Shown here piece by piece: positions 37,217 through 46,008 of a DNA stretch of 62,623 bases. Position numbers and translations under genes: made by a program. Location: NCBI GenBank assembly GCA_944328665.1, contig CALVHS010000037.1, forward strand, positions 1 through 62,623, written 5' to 3'. Every line of letters starts with the position of its first letter. Within the stretch, counting starts at the first letter, position 1. The notes beneath the pieces are model-generated. The model was not told the DNA's origin, searched no databases, and saw only the letters and a program-made list of their open reading frames with translations. This DNA is from an uncultured Clostridia bacterium. Lineage in GTDB: Bacteria > Bacillota > Clostridia > Christensenellales > Borkfalkiaceae.

Positions 37217-38161
37217 TTACCTCCGCATCGCGAGCGCGAACCATTCTCCCTTGCGCCGCTCTTCCAGCAGGGTCAGCCCCTTGACGGCATACGCCTCCTT
37301 GACCTGCCGCAGTTTGCTTTCGATGATGCCGCTCAAGATCAGCGTGCCGCCCTCCCGCAGATTTCGGGGGATGCTCTCCGCAAGGCGGCAGAGGATATCG
37401 GCGGTGATGTTCGCCAGCATCAGATCCCCTTTGACGTCCGACTTTTCGAGAAGGTCGGAAAGGGCGATCCGCGTCCTGTCCGCGGTGCCGTTTTTTTCGC
37501 TGTTGTGCCCCGCGCTCTGCACGGCGACGTAGTCGATGTCCGTCAGATAGGCAAACCCCGCCCCCAGTTTAACGGCGGCGATGCCGAGTATGCCGCTGCC
37601 GCAGCCGACGTCGATGACGGTATCCCCCGCCCGCAGATATTTTTGCAGGAGTTCGAGGCACATCGAAGTCGTCTCGTGCTCGCCCGTTCCGAACGCCATG
37701 TTGGAATCGAGGCGGATGACGGTCTCCTCCGGCTTTCTTTCGTAAGCGATCCATTCCGGACAGACGACCACCTTTTCGCCGATATGGAGAGGGCGGAAAT
37801 GCTTTTTCCAGATGTCGATCCAGTCGTCCCCGTCCACCTCCCTGCTGCCCGTTTCGAGGGAGCCGAGGCGGAATATCCCCTCGCTGCGCACGCGCAAAGC
37901 GTCCAGTTCCCCGCGGATGGCGGAGATCTTTTCCTCCGCGATCTCTGCGGGCAAAAAGCACTTGACGAGCACGTCCCCGCCTGCACGCGCGGCGAGGCCG
38001 TCGTCCATGTAATCCCAATAGGTGCGCTTGTCCCTCTGCAGAGCGATGACGTCGTTGACGTCGGAAATGGCGACGCCATATACCGTATGATCCCACAAGA
38101 CGTCGGCGACCAGCTCGCTGCCCTCCGTGGTGGTATGTACGGTCAATTCGATAAACTTCAT
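37217..38161 (-). CDS. prmA: Ribosomal protein L11 methyltransferase
   Basis: This 314-residue enzyme trimethylates ribosomal protein L11. The N-terminal domain recognises L11; the methyltransferase domain has MAFGTGEHETT, VIDVGCGSGILGIAA and LANITADIL, all characteristic. A GC hairpin (38175-38197) lies between it and the upstream gene but has no U tract. Confidence 0.95.
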   Translation of the reverse strand: MKFIELTVHTTTEGSELVADVLWDHTVYGVAISDVNDVIALQRDKRTYWDYMDDGLAARAGGDVLVKCFLPAEIAEEKISAIRGELDALRVRSEGIFRLGSLETGSREVDGDDWIDIWKKHFRPLHIGEKVVVCPEWIAYERKPEETVIRLDSNMAFGTGEHETTSMCLELLQKYLRAGDTVIDVGCGSGILGIAAVKLGAGFAYLTDIDYVAVQSAGHNSEKNGTADRTRIALSDLLEKSDVKGDLMLANITADILCRLAESIPRNLREGGTLILSGIIESKLRQVKEAYAVKGLTLLEERRKGEWFALAMRR

Positions 38162-38209
38162 GATAAACCTCTCTGCGCCGCCCGTTACGGGCGGCGCGGC
38201 GACGTGCGG

Positions 38210-38779
38210 CTATATTCTTGCGGAGGCCGCCGTTTCCGCGGCGTCCTCCACGAATTTAACGGGGTTGTTTTCGTACAGCATCCCCAAAAAGGATCCCTCT
38301 ATCTTGGCGAGGATATCCTGCGCGAACGACGTCGCCTCAAAGATCTTGAGAACGCCGAAAAAGAGCAGGACGAGCAGAAAGACCGCCGCCACCGTCAGCA
38401 CCATGCCGAGCACGCGGTTGGCGGCGCGCACGGCGGGGTTGGAAAGGGAAAAGATGCCCGCGATCGCTTTGACCAAAAGGATGCGCACAAGCTGCACGGC
38501 AAAAAAGAGCACGACGTAATAGAGGATCTTTTCCAAATGCAGTTTTCCCAAAAAAGACCAAACATCCGCCATCGCCCCGTTGACACGTGCCAGCCAAGAG
38601 GAAACGGCGGGGATACCCGCGATCATCCCGCCGAATGTCGCGCAGAACAGGACGGACAGGACAAATCCGAAGATCCCCCCCGTAAAAAAGCGCAGCGTGC
38701 GCGCGAAACCAAACGCGAGCCCCAATCCCGCCAAACCGATCGCCGCAAGGACGGTCACGGCGTTGAGGGTCGTAAGCAT
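38210..38779 (-). CDS. CvpA-like integral membrane protein
   Basis: This 189-residue protein has about four transmembrane helices (near 5-25, 30-55, 85-105 and 125-147) with Gly- and Ala-rich segments, as in the CvpA/colicin V production family. The start MLTTLNAVTVLA at 38779 is set by AAGGAG. It is located between the DUF1846 gene and prmA. The family match is by architecture and only moderately sure. Confidence 0.6.
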   Translation of the reverse strand: MLTTLNAVTVLAAIGLAGLGLAFGFARTLRFFTGGIFGFVLSVLFCATFGGMIAGIPAVSSWLARVNGAMADVWSFLGKLHLEKILYYVVLFFAVQLVRILLVKAIAGIFSLSNPAVRAANRVLGMVLTVAAVFLLVLLFFGVLKIFEATSFAQDILAKIEGSFLGMLYENNPVKFVEDAAETAASARI

Positions 38780-38864
38780 ATCCTTTCTCCTTGTCTTTTG
38801 CCTCCCGCAGGGGGACGGCAACGATTATCGACATGAACGCGGCGGTCTATTCCCGCGCGCAAGA

Positions 38865-40349
38865 TCAAAATCCGTAAAGATCCTTCGTGCCGAACTCCGG
38901 CTCGCAAGTCATGTTCAGCCCAAGTTTGCGCACATAGCGCATATCCGACTCCGGCAGGATCCCGGAAGCGTGCGCTTCCGCGCCGCGCAGCCGCACGAGC
39001 ATATCCATCGCCTGCTCTGCGACGGGATTGGTCGCCGCGCAGATGGAGAGCGCGCTCAGCACGTCGCCGAGGTTGAGTTTGACCTTGTCTTCGCATAAGA
39101 CTTCCTTTTTCAATTTGATGATCGGCGCGAGCACGATGGGCGAAAGCAGCAGCATATCGTCGCGGATGGAGGAAAGAGACTTGATCGCGTTGAGCACGGC
39201 GGAAGAGCAGGCGCTCATCAGCTTGCTCGAGCGGCCCGTCACCGTCTCGCCGTTTTCCAGTTGTATCGCGACGGCGGTGCTGCCGCATTTTTCCGCCTTG
39301 GCGAGGGCGGGCGCGATGACCGCGCGCTCTTCGGGCAGGATCTTGTTTTGGTTCATGAGCAGGCGGATGCGCTCTACGGCGTCCGCCGTGCCGTTGCCCG
39401 TCTTGTAGTCGCAGGCGGCCTTATAATAGCGGCGGATGACCTCCTGGCGGGCCGCTTCACGGCAGGCGCCGTCGTCGACGATGGCAAACCCCGCCATGTT
39501 CACCCCCATGTCCGTCGGGGAATGATAGATGGATTCGTCCCCCGTGATCTTGGTCAAGATCGACTTGACGATGGGAAAACACTCGATATCGCGGTTATAA
39601 TTGACGGTCGTCTCGCCGTATGTTTCGAGGTGGTACGGGTCGATCATGTTGATGTCGCCGAGATCGGCGGTCGCTGCCTCGTAGGCGACGTTGACGGGAT
39701 GGCGCAGGGGCAGATTCCAGACAGGAAAGGTCTCGAATTTGGCGTATCCCGCGCGCACGCCGCGCCGATACTCGTGATAGAGCTGCGAAAGGCAGGTGGC
39801 GAGCTTGCCGCTGCCCGGCCCCGGCGCCGTTACGACGACGAGGGGCTTTTCCGTCTCGATATAGGGATTGGCGCCATAACCTTCGTCCGAGACGATGACG
39901 TCCACATCCGTCGGATATCCCTTCGTCTTATGATGGATATAGGTGCGCAGCCCGTGGCGGTTGAGCTTGTTGATAAACTTGTCTGCCGCCGTCTGGCCCT
40001 GATACTGGGTGACAACCACGCTGTTCATGTTCAGGCCCAGCGCGCGGATCTTGTCGATGAGGCGCAGCACGTCCGTCCCGTACGGGATACCGAAGTCGGC
40101 GCGGATCTTGTTGCGCTCAAGATCCGCCCCGCTGATGACAAAGATGATCTCCGACTGATCTTTGAGCGTCAGCAGCATCCGGCATTTGACGTCCGCCGCA
40201 AAGCCGGGCAGCACGCGGGTGGCGTGCATGTCGTCGAACAGCTTGCCGCCGAATTCGAGATACAGCTTGTTGTCAAATTTTTTGATCCGCTCCAAGATCT
40301 TTTCGCTTTGCAGGCGTATGTACAGGTCGTTGTCAAATCCTATCTTCAT
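38865..40349 (-). CDS. DUF1846 family protein
   Basis: This 494-residue cytoplasmic protein matches the DUF1846 family, common in Firmicutes. It starts MKIGFDNDLYIRLQSEKILER and keeps the segments QYLYEFGGKLF-like (KLYLEFGGKLFDD), SDEGYGANPYIE, VTAPGPGSGKLATCLSQLYH and a helical C-terminus. The GPGSGKLAT stretch is a nucleotide- or phosphate-loop-like motif within the family. A structure is known for the family but no established reaction. The RBS is weak (GAGG). It is expressed from its own promoter and lies alone between the kinase operon and prmA. Confidence 0.9.
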   Translation of the reverse strand: MKIGFDNDLYIRLQSEKILERIKKFDNKLYLEFGGKLFDDMHATRVLPGFAADVKCRMLLTLKDQSEIIFVISGADLERNKIRADFGIPYGTDVLRLIDKIRALGLNMNSVVVTQYQGQTAADKFINKLNRHGLRTYIHHKTKGYPTDVDVIVSDEGYGANPYIETEKPLVVVTAPGPGSGKLATCLSQLYHEYRRGVRAGYAKFETFPVWNLPLRHPVNVAYEAATADLGDINMIDPYHLETYGETTVNYNRDIECFPIVKSILTKITGDESIYHSPTDMGVNMAGFAIVDDGACREAARQEVIRRYYKAACDYKTGNGTADAVERIRLLMNQNKILPEERAVIAPALAKAEKCGSTAVAIQLENGETVTGRSSKLMSACSSAVLNAIKSLSSIRDDMLLLSPIVLAPIIKLKKEVLCEDKVKLNLGDVLSALSICAATNPVAEQAMDMLVRLRGAEAHASGILPESDMRYVRKLGLNMTCEPEFGTKDLYGF

Positions 40350-40360
40350 CTCTCGATCCT

Positions 40361-40392
40361 CTGCTCGTAAATATCTCTGCTTGTAAATATCT
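40361..40392 (-). repeat. 16-bp tandem duplication in the DUF1846 leader
   Basis: Plus strand CTGCTCGTAAATATCT is followed directly by CTGCTTGTAAATATCT, 15 of 16 bases equal. It lies between the promoter and the RBS. Confidence 0.9.
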
Positions 40393-40397
40393 TCGTT

Positions 40398-40426
40398 ATT
40401 GTACCACAACGCCGCCGATTTTGCAA
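40398..40426 (-). promoter_or_regulatory. Promoter of the DUF1846 gene
   Basis: TTGCAA (40426-40421), a 17-bp spacer and TACAAT (40403-40398). Confidence 0.7.
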
Positions 40427-40438
40427 GGAAATAAACAT

Positions 40439-40472
40439 AAAAAAAACGCGCGCCCGTTTCGGCGGGCGCGCG
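40439..40472 (-). terminator. Terminator of radC-gltX-kinase-regulator operon
   Basis: A perfect CGCGCGCCCG/CGGGCGCGCG stem with a six-base loop is followed by eight T on the minus strand, 7 bases after the response regulator stop. Confidence 0.92.
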
Positions 40473-40478
40473 GGAAGA

Positions 40479-41126
40479 TCATTGGCTGAGCGTTTCCTTC
40501 ATCCTGCGGATGGCGTCGGCGCGGTTATCGCAGCCGATCTTCATGTAAATGGCGCTGATGTAATTGCGCGACGTGCCCTCCGACAGGTTGAGCGCCGACG
40601 CGATCTGGCGATTGTTGAACCCCTCGTACACCATGACGGCGATCTCTGTTTCCCGCTCGGAGAGCCCGAACGCCTTTTTCAGGCGCAGTTCCCTGTCCGC
40701 GGAGACGTTTTTGGCGGCGTCCGTGATCTTGCGGGCGATCTTGGCGGGCAGGATCGTGTCTCCCCCATAGGCGTTTTTGATCGAATCGATGAGCGCCGCC
40801 GCGCCGATGTCTTTCAGCAAATAGCCGCAGGCACCGTTGGCGAGCGCGCTGAGGATATAATCGCTGTCGTCAAAAGTCGTCAGGATCAGCACCTTGACGG
40901 AAGGAAAGCGCTTGCAGATCTCCCCCGTGGCGACGACGCCGTTCATGTTGGGCATGCGGATATCGAGCAAGACGACATCGGGCATGTCCTTTTCCATCTT
41001 TTCCAGCGCGTCCGCCCCGTCGAAGGCGATGCCGACCACTTCCAGTTCGTCGGAAGCGGAAAGCACGCTGCGGATCCCCTCCGCCAAGATCGGCTGATCG
41101 TCGACGATCATCACCTTGATCTTCAT
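40479..41126 (-). CDS. NarL/LuxR-type response regulator
   Basis: This 215-residue regulator has a receiver domain with phospho-acceptor Asp55 (LLDIRMP), acidic pair Asp9-Asp10, Thr in ILTTFDD and Lys in YLLKD. The C-terminal LuxR helix-turn-helix is LSERETEIAVMVYEGFNNRQIASALNLSEGT. The ATG overlaps the kinase stop (ATGA), so the two form a cognate pair. The targets are unknown. Confidence 0.95.
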   Translation of the reverse strand: MKIKVMIVDDQPILAEGIRSVLSASDELEVVGIAFDGADALEKMEKDMPDVVLLDIRMPNMNGVVATGEICKRFPSVKVLILTTFDDSDYILSALANGACGYLLKDIGAAALIDSIKNAYGGDTILPAKIARKITDAAKNVSADRELRLKKAFGLSERETEIAVMVYEGFNNRQIASALNLSEGTSRNYISAIYMKIGCDNRADAIRRMKETLSQ

Positions 41127-42370
41127 GCCTGTCCCTCCTTGCCGCCCGCCTCCGCCTTGAGATCGGCAGGCAGGCTCATTTCGATTTCAAAACCCTCTCC
41201 CTCTTCGGAGGAAAAGCGCACCATGCAGCCAAGTTTTTCCGCCTTGGCGCGCATGCCGGAAAGCCCGAAGCCTTCCTTGAATGCCGCCATGTCCGCCCCC
41301 GAACCGTTGTCGGAAAGGAGAAAGTCGATAAAATTCCCGCGGTCTTTGAGTTCGAAAAAGAACGCCGTACTTCCCCCGTGCCGAACGCCGTTGGAGATCC
41401 CCTCCCGCAGAGAGTTCGCCACGAACCGCTCCGCCTCGGCCGTCAGAAAAACGTCGTCGATCTTGCTGCGCACGGTGATGCCCGTACCGTCCTGCGTCTC
41501 GGCGAGGATATTTTCGAGATATTCCCGGAAGGTCACGTTCTCGCGCCTGCCGCTGAGCAGATGCACGCCCGCGCGCAGTTCTTCAAGACAGTTCTTCGCC
41601 TGTATGTTTGCCGCGGCGATACAGCGGCGCGCCTTCTCCGTATCCTTATCCAAGGCGAGTTTTGCCGCCTCCGTCTGCATGATGACGGTAGTCAGAGAGT
41701 GCCCCGCCGTATCGTGGATCTCCTTGGCGATGCGGTTGCGCTCTTCGATGAGCGTCACTTCTTCCAATTTATCGTAGGCACGCAAAAGCTCGTTGCGGCT
41801 CGTCTCCAATTCCTTGATGTTCCCTTCGATCGTCCTGTTTTTTCTGTATACGGTCATGGAAAAATTGAACATGATGAAGTGCAAAACGAATACGATCGTC
41901 TCCATAAAATATTGCGACGAGGCGCGGAATACCGAGTCGATGAATCCGTTCAGCACGGCGATGACGAAGTAAGTGACCGAATAGGCGACAAAATTGACCA
42001 GAAACATGATCAAATTATCGCGCAGGGTGGGGCCGGAAAGATAAAATTCGGAGAGCACGAGCATATAGACGATATATGTGTAAGACGTCGCCTCTCCGCT
42101 GCGGTTGCGCACCCCCGCAACGACGGTGAGCAGGATGAGCAACACGGAATCGATCACAAAACAGGCGATCTTCCTGCGGAATGTCTTGGCAAAAAACAGC
42201 TTCGCCACCATGGAGAGGATGAGCGCCGCCAACACGGGGATCGTAAAGCCGATGACGCCCGATTGTACGCTCGCCAGCGCCACGGGGATGCACATGACGG
42301 CGAGCAGCATGAGCACGGCAAACTCGAGCAGGCGCAAAACGCCCTTATCCGTCAGCTTTTTGACGATCAT
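41123..42370 (-). CDS. NarL-family sensor histidine kinase
   Basis: This 415-residue membrane kinase has five or six N-terminal transmembrane helices (about 10-190) and no large extracellular domain. A coiled coil and HisKA_3 dimerisation domain follow, with the phospho-His in IAKEIHDTAGHSLTTV, then an HATPase with N box (EGISNGVRHGG) and G box (SDNGSG, GFGLSGMRAKAE). It starts at 42370, overlapping the gltX stop (ATGA). The few-loop topology suggests it senses the membrane or an intramembrane signal, as in LiaS/DesK-like kinases. That last point is inference. Confidence 0.92.
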   Translation of the reverse strand: MIVKKLTDKGVLRLLEFAVLMLLAVMCIPVALASVQSGVIGFTIPVLAALILSMVAKLFFAKTFRRKIACFVIDSVLLILLTVVAGVRNRSGEATSYTYIVYMLVLSEFYLSGPTLRDNLIMFLVNFVAYSVTYFVIAVLNGFIDSVFRASSQYFMETIVFVLHFIMFNFSMTVYRKNRTIEGNIKELETSRNELLRAYDKLEEVTLIEERNRIAKEIHDTAGHSLTTVIMQTEAAKLALDKDTEKARRCIAAANIQAKNCLEELRAGVHLLSGRRENVTFREYLENILAETQDGTGITVRSKIDDVFLTAEAERFVANSLREGISNGVRHGGSTAFFFELKDRGNFIDFLLSDNGSGADMAAFKEGFGLSGMRAKAEKLGCMVRFSSEEGEGFEIEMSLPADLKAEAGGKEGQA

Positions 42371-43806
42371 ACGCCGAGAAAACCGAGCGCCGCGTCCAAC
42401 CGCTCCAAAGTGCGCTCCCTGCCGAGCAGTTCCGCCATTTCGCTGGCGCCGCCCGGCGTATTCTCCCTGCCCGTGAGCGCGACGCGCACGCACCAGAGCA
42501 CCTGCCCGTTCTTCATGCCGTTTTCCTGTGCCAAGGCGCACATCGCCTGATAGAGCGAGGCGTTTTCGAACGGCTCGACGCCTGCGAGCAGCGCCTTGGC
42601 GAGCGGAAGCACCTGTTTGGCGATCTCCGCGTCCGACTTCATCTTTTTGTTGTAATACAGCGCCTCGTCGAATTTTCCGTATTCTTCCAAAAAATCGATC
42701 TTGGCGGGGATCTCGCTCAAAATTTCCACTCTCGTCTTTAAAATTTTGAGCAATTTCGCTTCATCGTATTTGCCGTACGCCTTGCTTTTTGCCAAAAAAG
42801 GACGCGCCAGGGAGGCGAACGCCTCCTCGCTCATCTCTTTGATGTACTCTCCCGAAAGCCAGCGCAGCTTAGGCTCGTCGAAGATGGAGGGCGACTTATT
42901 GATGCCCGAAAGGGAAAAACTTTGTTCCAGTTCCGCGAGAGACATCTTTTCGCGGTTGTCCTTGGGGCTCCAGCCGAGCAGGGCGATATAGTTGACGATC
43001 GCCTCTTTGACGTACCCCTTTTCCACGAGATCCTGATAACTGGCGTCGCCGTTGCGCTTGGACAGCTTTACGTGCGCGTTCTTCATGATGGGCGGCAGGT
43101 GGATATAGACGGGCCGCTCCCAACCGAACGCATCGTACATCAGATTGTATTTGGGCGTAGAGGAGAGATATTCGCTTCCGCGGATCACATGGGTGATGCC
43201 CATCAGATGATCGTCCACCACGTTGGCAAAATTATAAGTGGGCATGCCGTCGCTCTTTAAAAGGATGCCGTCCTCGATATCCTTGAATTCCACCGTGACC
43301 TTGCCGTAGACCATATCCTCATAGCTGCCGCTCCCCTCTTCGGGCACGTTCTGGCGGATGACGTACGGCTCCCCCGCGGCGAGCTTTGCCTTCACTTCCT
43401 CTTCGGAAAGGCGGAGGCAATGTTTGTCGTAGCGGCCGACGCCGTTTTCGTCTTTGAGGCCGTCCAACCTCTCTTTGTCGCAAAAACAGTAGTATGCCCC
43501 GCCCAATCTCACCAATCTTTCGGCATATTCTTTATAGATGGCGGCGCGCTCGCTCTGCACATACGGCCCGCACGGCCCGCCGATATCGGGGCCTTCGTCA
43601 TAGACGATGCCCGCATCCTTGAGCGTGTCGTAGATGATCTGCACCGCTCCCCCGACGAAGCGCTTGCTGTCCGTATCTTCGAGGCGGAGGATAAATTCTC
43701 CCCCCTCCTTTTTGGCATAAAGATAGCCGTAGAGCGCCGTCCTGAGGTTGCCGATGTGCATATACCCCGTGGGGCTGGGCGCAAATCTCGTTCTTACTTT
43801 TTTCAT
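42367..43806 (-). CDS. gltX: Glutamyl-tRNA synthetase
   Basis: This 479-residue class I synthetase charges tRNA-Glu (and, in many Firmicutes, tRNA-Gln for later amidation). HIGH motif: APSPTGYMHIGNLRTAL; KMSKS motif: VKLSKRNGD. The C-terminal helical anticodon domain is complete. It lies 9 bases after radC and overlaps the kinase gene. Confidence 0.96.
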   Translation of the reverse strand: MKKVRTRFAPSPTGYMHIGNLRTALYGYLYAKKEGGEFILRLEDTDSKRFVGGAVQIIYDTLKDAGIVYDEGPDIGGPCGPYVQSERAAIYKEYAERLVRLGGAYYCFCDKERLDGLKDENGVGRYDKHCLRLSEEEVKAKLAAGEPYVIRQNVPEEGSGSYEDMVYGKVTVEFKDIEDGILLKSDGMPTYNFANVVDDHLMGITHVIRGSEYLSSTPKYNLMYDAFGWERPVYIHLPPIMKNAHVKLSKRNGDASYQDLVEKGYVKEAIVNYIALLGWSPKDNREKMSLAELEQSFSLSGINKSPSIFDEPKLRWLSGEYIKEMSEEAFASLARPFLAKSKAYGKYDEAKLLKILKTRVEILSEIPAKIDFLEEYGKFDEALYYNKKMKSDAEIAKQVLPLAKALLAGVEPFENASLYQAMCALAQENGMKNGQVLWCVRVALTGRENTPGGASEMAELLGRERTLERLDAALGFLGV

Positions 43807-43815
43807 GACCGACTC

Positions 43816-44553
43816 CTATTCCTCCTCTCCGCCGCTTTTGCAGCCGACGGAGATCGTTCTTTCCTTTCCTTCCTGCCCGATGCCGAGCATGGAAAACCTG
43901 TCCGACAAAAAATAGCTGTAAGGCGGCTGCCCGTCCGCAAAGATCATGCAGTCGGAAAGCTGCACGCCGTTGACGAGGCAGACGCGGTAGATCTCGCGGG
44001 CGGCTTCGTCGTCCTCGTCGGACGGCTCGCACTTTCCGCTCGGGTGGTTATGCGCCACGATGACGGAGAGGGGCTGCACCGACGCGAACACGCCGCTGAG
44101 CGTGCGCGAGCGCAGGGTGACGCTTTTATCGTCTCCTCCCGGAAAAGACTTGACGCACAGCAGGCTCCCGCCCGTGCCGAGGCAATATACTTCCAGCACT
44201 TCTTCCTTTTTGCCCAGAAAGCGGCCGGCCGCAAAGAGGCGCACTTCGGCAGAATTTTTCAGCCGTACCCCCTTCCCTTCCCGCGCGCGGACGCGCCGCA
44301 TCATCTGCCCGACGAGGTAGATGAGTTCCGCCGTCTTTTTGCCGACGCCCGCGACCTTTTCCAGTTCGGCGGGCTGCGCCGAAAAAAGGCGTTCCAAGTT
44401 TCCGAAGCTGTCCAAAAGGGCGTGCGCCGCGGGGTTGGTATTGACGCGGGGCAGCGCGTAAAACAACAACGTTTCCAAAAGTTCGTGGTCGCTCATCGAG
44501 TCACCGTGAAAGTACAGCCTGTCCCACATCCTTTCCCTGTGTCCTTCGTGCAT
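43816..44553 (-). CDS. radC: RadC/YeeS-family JAB1/MPN protein
   Basis: This 245-residue protein has N-terminal helix-hairpin-helix (VAGVGKKTAELIYL) and a JAB metalloprotease-like domain with HNHPSGKCEPSDEDDEA, the zinc site (His-x-His, Asp). A DNA repair role was once proposed but is not established. It is the first gene of radC-gltX-kinase-regulator and sits behind a divergent promoter. Confidence 0.92.
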   Translation of the reverse strand: MHEGHRERMWDRLYFHGDSMSDHELLETLLFYALPRVNTNPAAHALLDSFGNLERLFSAQPAELEKVAGVGKKTAELIYLVGQMMRRVRAREGKGVRLKNSAEVRLFAAGRFLGKKEEVLEVYCLGTGGSLLCVKSFPGGDDKSVTLRSRTLSGVFASVQPLSVIVAHNHPSGKCEPSDEDDEAAREIYRVCLVNGVQLSDCMIFADGQPPYSYFLSDRFSMLGIGQEGKERTISVGCKSGGEEE

Positions 44554-44590
44554 ATTTCTCTCCGGATTTTTTGGAATGGATACTAAAAAT

Positions 44591-44621
44591 ATTTTACCAT
44601 ATTTCCAAAAAAGTGTATACT
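44591..44621. promoter_or_regulatory. Two overlapping divergent promoters (radC operon and M20 peptidase)
   Basis: Plus strand: TTTACC (44593-44598), 17 bp, TATACT (44616-44621). Minus strand: TATACA (44619-44614), 17 bp, TAAAAT (44596-44591) with TG extension. The -35 of each overlaps the -10 of the other, so both cannot be occupied at once. Confidence 0.65.
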
Positions 44622-44689
44622 ATATTTATATGGATTTCTCGGCAATGCGCGCGATTTTTTTGACGCCGCCCGGGAAAAAAGGAGTTTCC

Positions 44690-45955
44690 ATGAAAAAATA
44701 CCTCGATGATATCCTATCTTCCATCCGCGAAATGATCTCTTACGACAGTTCTCTCTCCTCTCCGGAAGAGGGGATGCCCTTCGGCAAAGGCGCGGCGGAC
44801 TGTTTGCAGGCTTTCCTTGCCCTTGCCCGAAAAATGGGATTTGCCGCCAACAATTACGACAACTATGCGGGGGAAGTGCTCTTCGGCGAAGGGGAAGAAT
44901 TTGCCATCCTCTGCCATCTGGACGTGGTGCCCGCGGGCGAAGGCTGGACGCACCCCCCCTTCGGCGGCGAGATCGAAGGCGGCAGGCTGTACGGGCGGGG
45001 CACGATGGACGACAAAGGCCCCGCGGTCATCTGCCTGTATTGCCTGAAAGCGCTCAAAGACGCGGGCTTCGTTCCCCGTAAAAAAATCAAACTCATCGTC
45101 GGCTGCAACGAAGAGAGCGGCTGGGCGTGCATCGAGCACTATGTCCGCTGCGCGCACATGCCGGAGACGGGCTTTTCCCCCGACGCGGACTTCCCCGTCA
45201 TCTATGCGGAAAAGGGCATCTTCCATTTCAAGGCGGCTTTCCCCGTCGAAAACGCCCCCTTTACCGCCCTGTACGGCGGAGAGCGCGCCAATATGGTCTG
45301 CGCCTACGCCGCCGCGGAAGGGGTCGCCGACACGGCGGGATGCGAAAACTTCGGGCTGACAGCCGAGGGGAACAAGCTGATCGCCCGCGGCACCGCCGCG
45401 CACGCGTCCACGCCGCAGGAAGGAGTAAACGCGCTCGGAAAGCTGCTCGCCTTTTTTGCGGAGAAAAACGAAGGGGTGCGCCGCGCCCATGATATCCTCT
45501 TTGCCGATTCGCTCGTCTTACGGACGCTCTCCGACGAGACGGGCGCGCTGACGATGTCCCCCGACGTCGCCGAATACAGGGACGGCGTCCTCTACATCAC
45601 GACGGACGTCCGCTATCCCGCGACCATGCGGCAGGAGGACGTGTCGGCGCGGCTCGAACGGGCGGGCGTCTCCTTCGCGCCGCTGCATTGCCAGGCGCCC
45701 CTCTTCAACGACAGGCAGGGCGCCCTCGTGCAGACGCTGCTCTCCGTCTATCGGGAAAAAACGGGCGACGCCGCAGCCCCCATCGCCATCGGGGGAGGCA
45801 CCTATGCGCGCGCCCTCAAAAACGGTGCGGGATTCGGCCCGCAGTTCCCGGGCGAGCCCTCCACCATCCACTGTGCGGACGAGTATATCGAACTTTCTCA
45901 TATCGAGACGCTCGCCGAAATCTATCGCGCAGCCATCGAGCGCCTGACGCGCTGA
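44690..45955 (+). CDS. M20-family dipeptidase (PepV/Sapep-like)
   Basis: This 421-residue zinc dipeptidase has the metal-site motifs CHLDVVPAGEGW (His, Asp), GRGTMDDKGP (bridging Asp), NEESGW (catalytic Glu and metal Glu), PDADFPVIYAEKG and a final His in STIHCADEYIELSH. A lid domain occupies the middle. The ATG at 44690 follows AAAAGGAG. It cleaves Xaa-dipeptides in the cytoplasm; exact specificity cannot be read from sequence. Confidence 0.94.
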   Translation: MKKYLDDILSSIREMISYDSSLSSPEEGMPFGKGAADCLQAFLALARKMGFAANNYDNYAGEVLFGEGEEFAILCHLDVVPAGEGWTHPPFGGEIEGGRLYGRGTMDDKGPAVICLYCLKALKDAGFVPRKKIKLIVGCNEESGWACIEHYVRCAHMPETGFSPDADFPVIYAEKGIFHFKAAFPVENAPFTALYGGERANMVCAYAAAEGVADTAGCENFGLTAEGNKLIARGTAAHASTPQEGVNALGKLLAFFAEKNEGVRRAHDILFADSLVLRTLSDETGALTMSPDVAEYRDGVLYITTDVRYPATMRQEDVSARLERAGVSFAPLHCQAPLFNDRQGALVQTLLSVYREKTGDAAAPIAIGGGTYARALKNGAGFGPQFPGEPSTIHCADEYIELSHIETLAEIYRAAIERLTR

Positions 45956-45970
45956 CCCTTTGACGGCCGG

Positions 45971-46008
45971 GCGCCGCACCGATCATTCGGTGCGGCGCTT
46001 CTTGTTTT
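45971..46008 (+). terminator. Terminator after the M20 dipeptidase gene
   Basis: The stem GCGCCGCACCGA/TCGGTGCGGCGC with loop TCAT is followed by TTCTTGTTTT on the plus strand. It lies between convergent genes and its tail touches the last codon of the ABC transporter gene. Confidence 0.85.

Noticed and set aside
38175..38197. GC hairpin between the CvpA-like gene and prmA as a terminator
   Set aside because: The stem is perfect (10 bp) but is followed by the prmA ribosome binding site and no U tract; it may be an RNA-processing or stability element instead.
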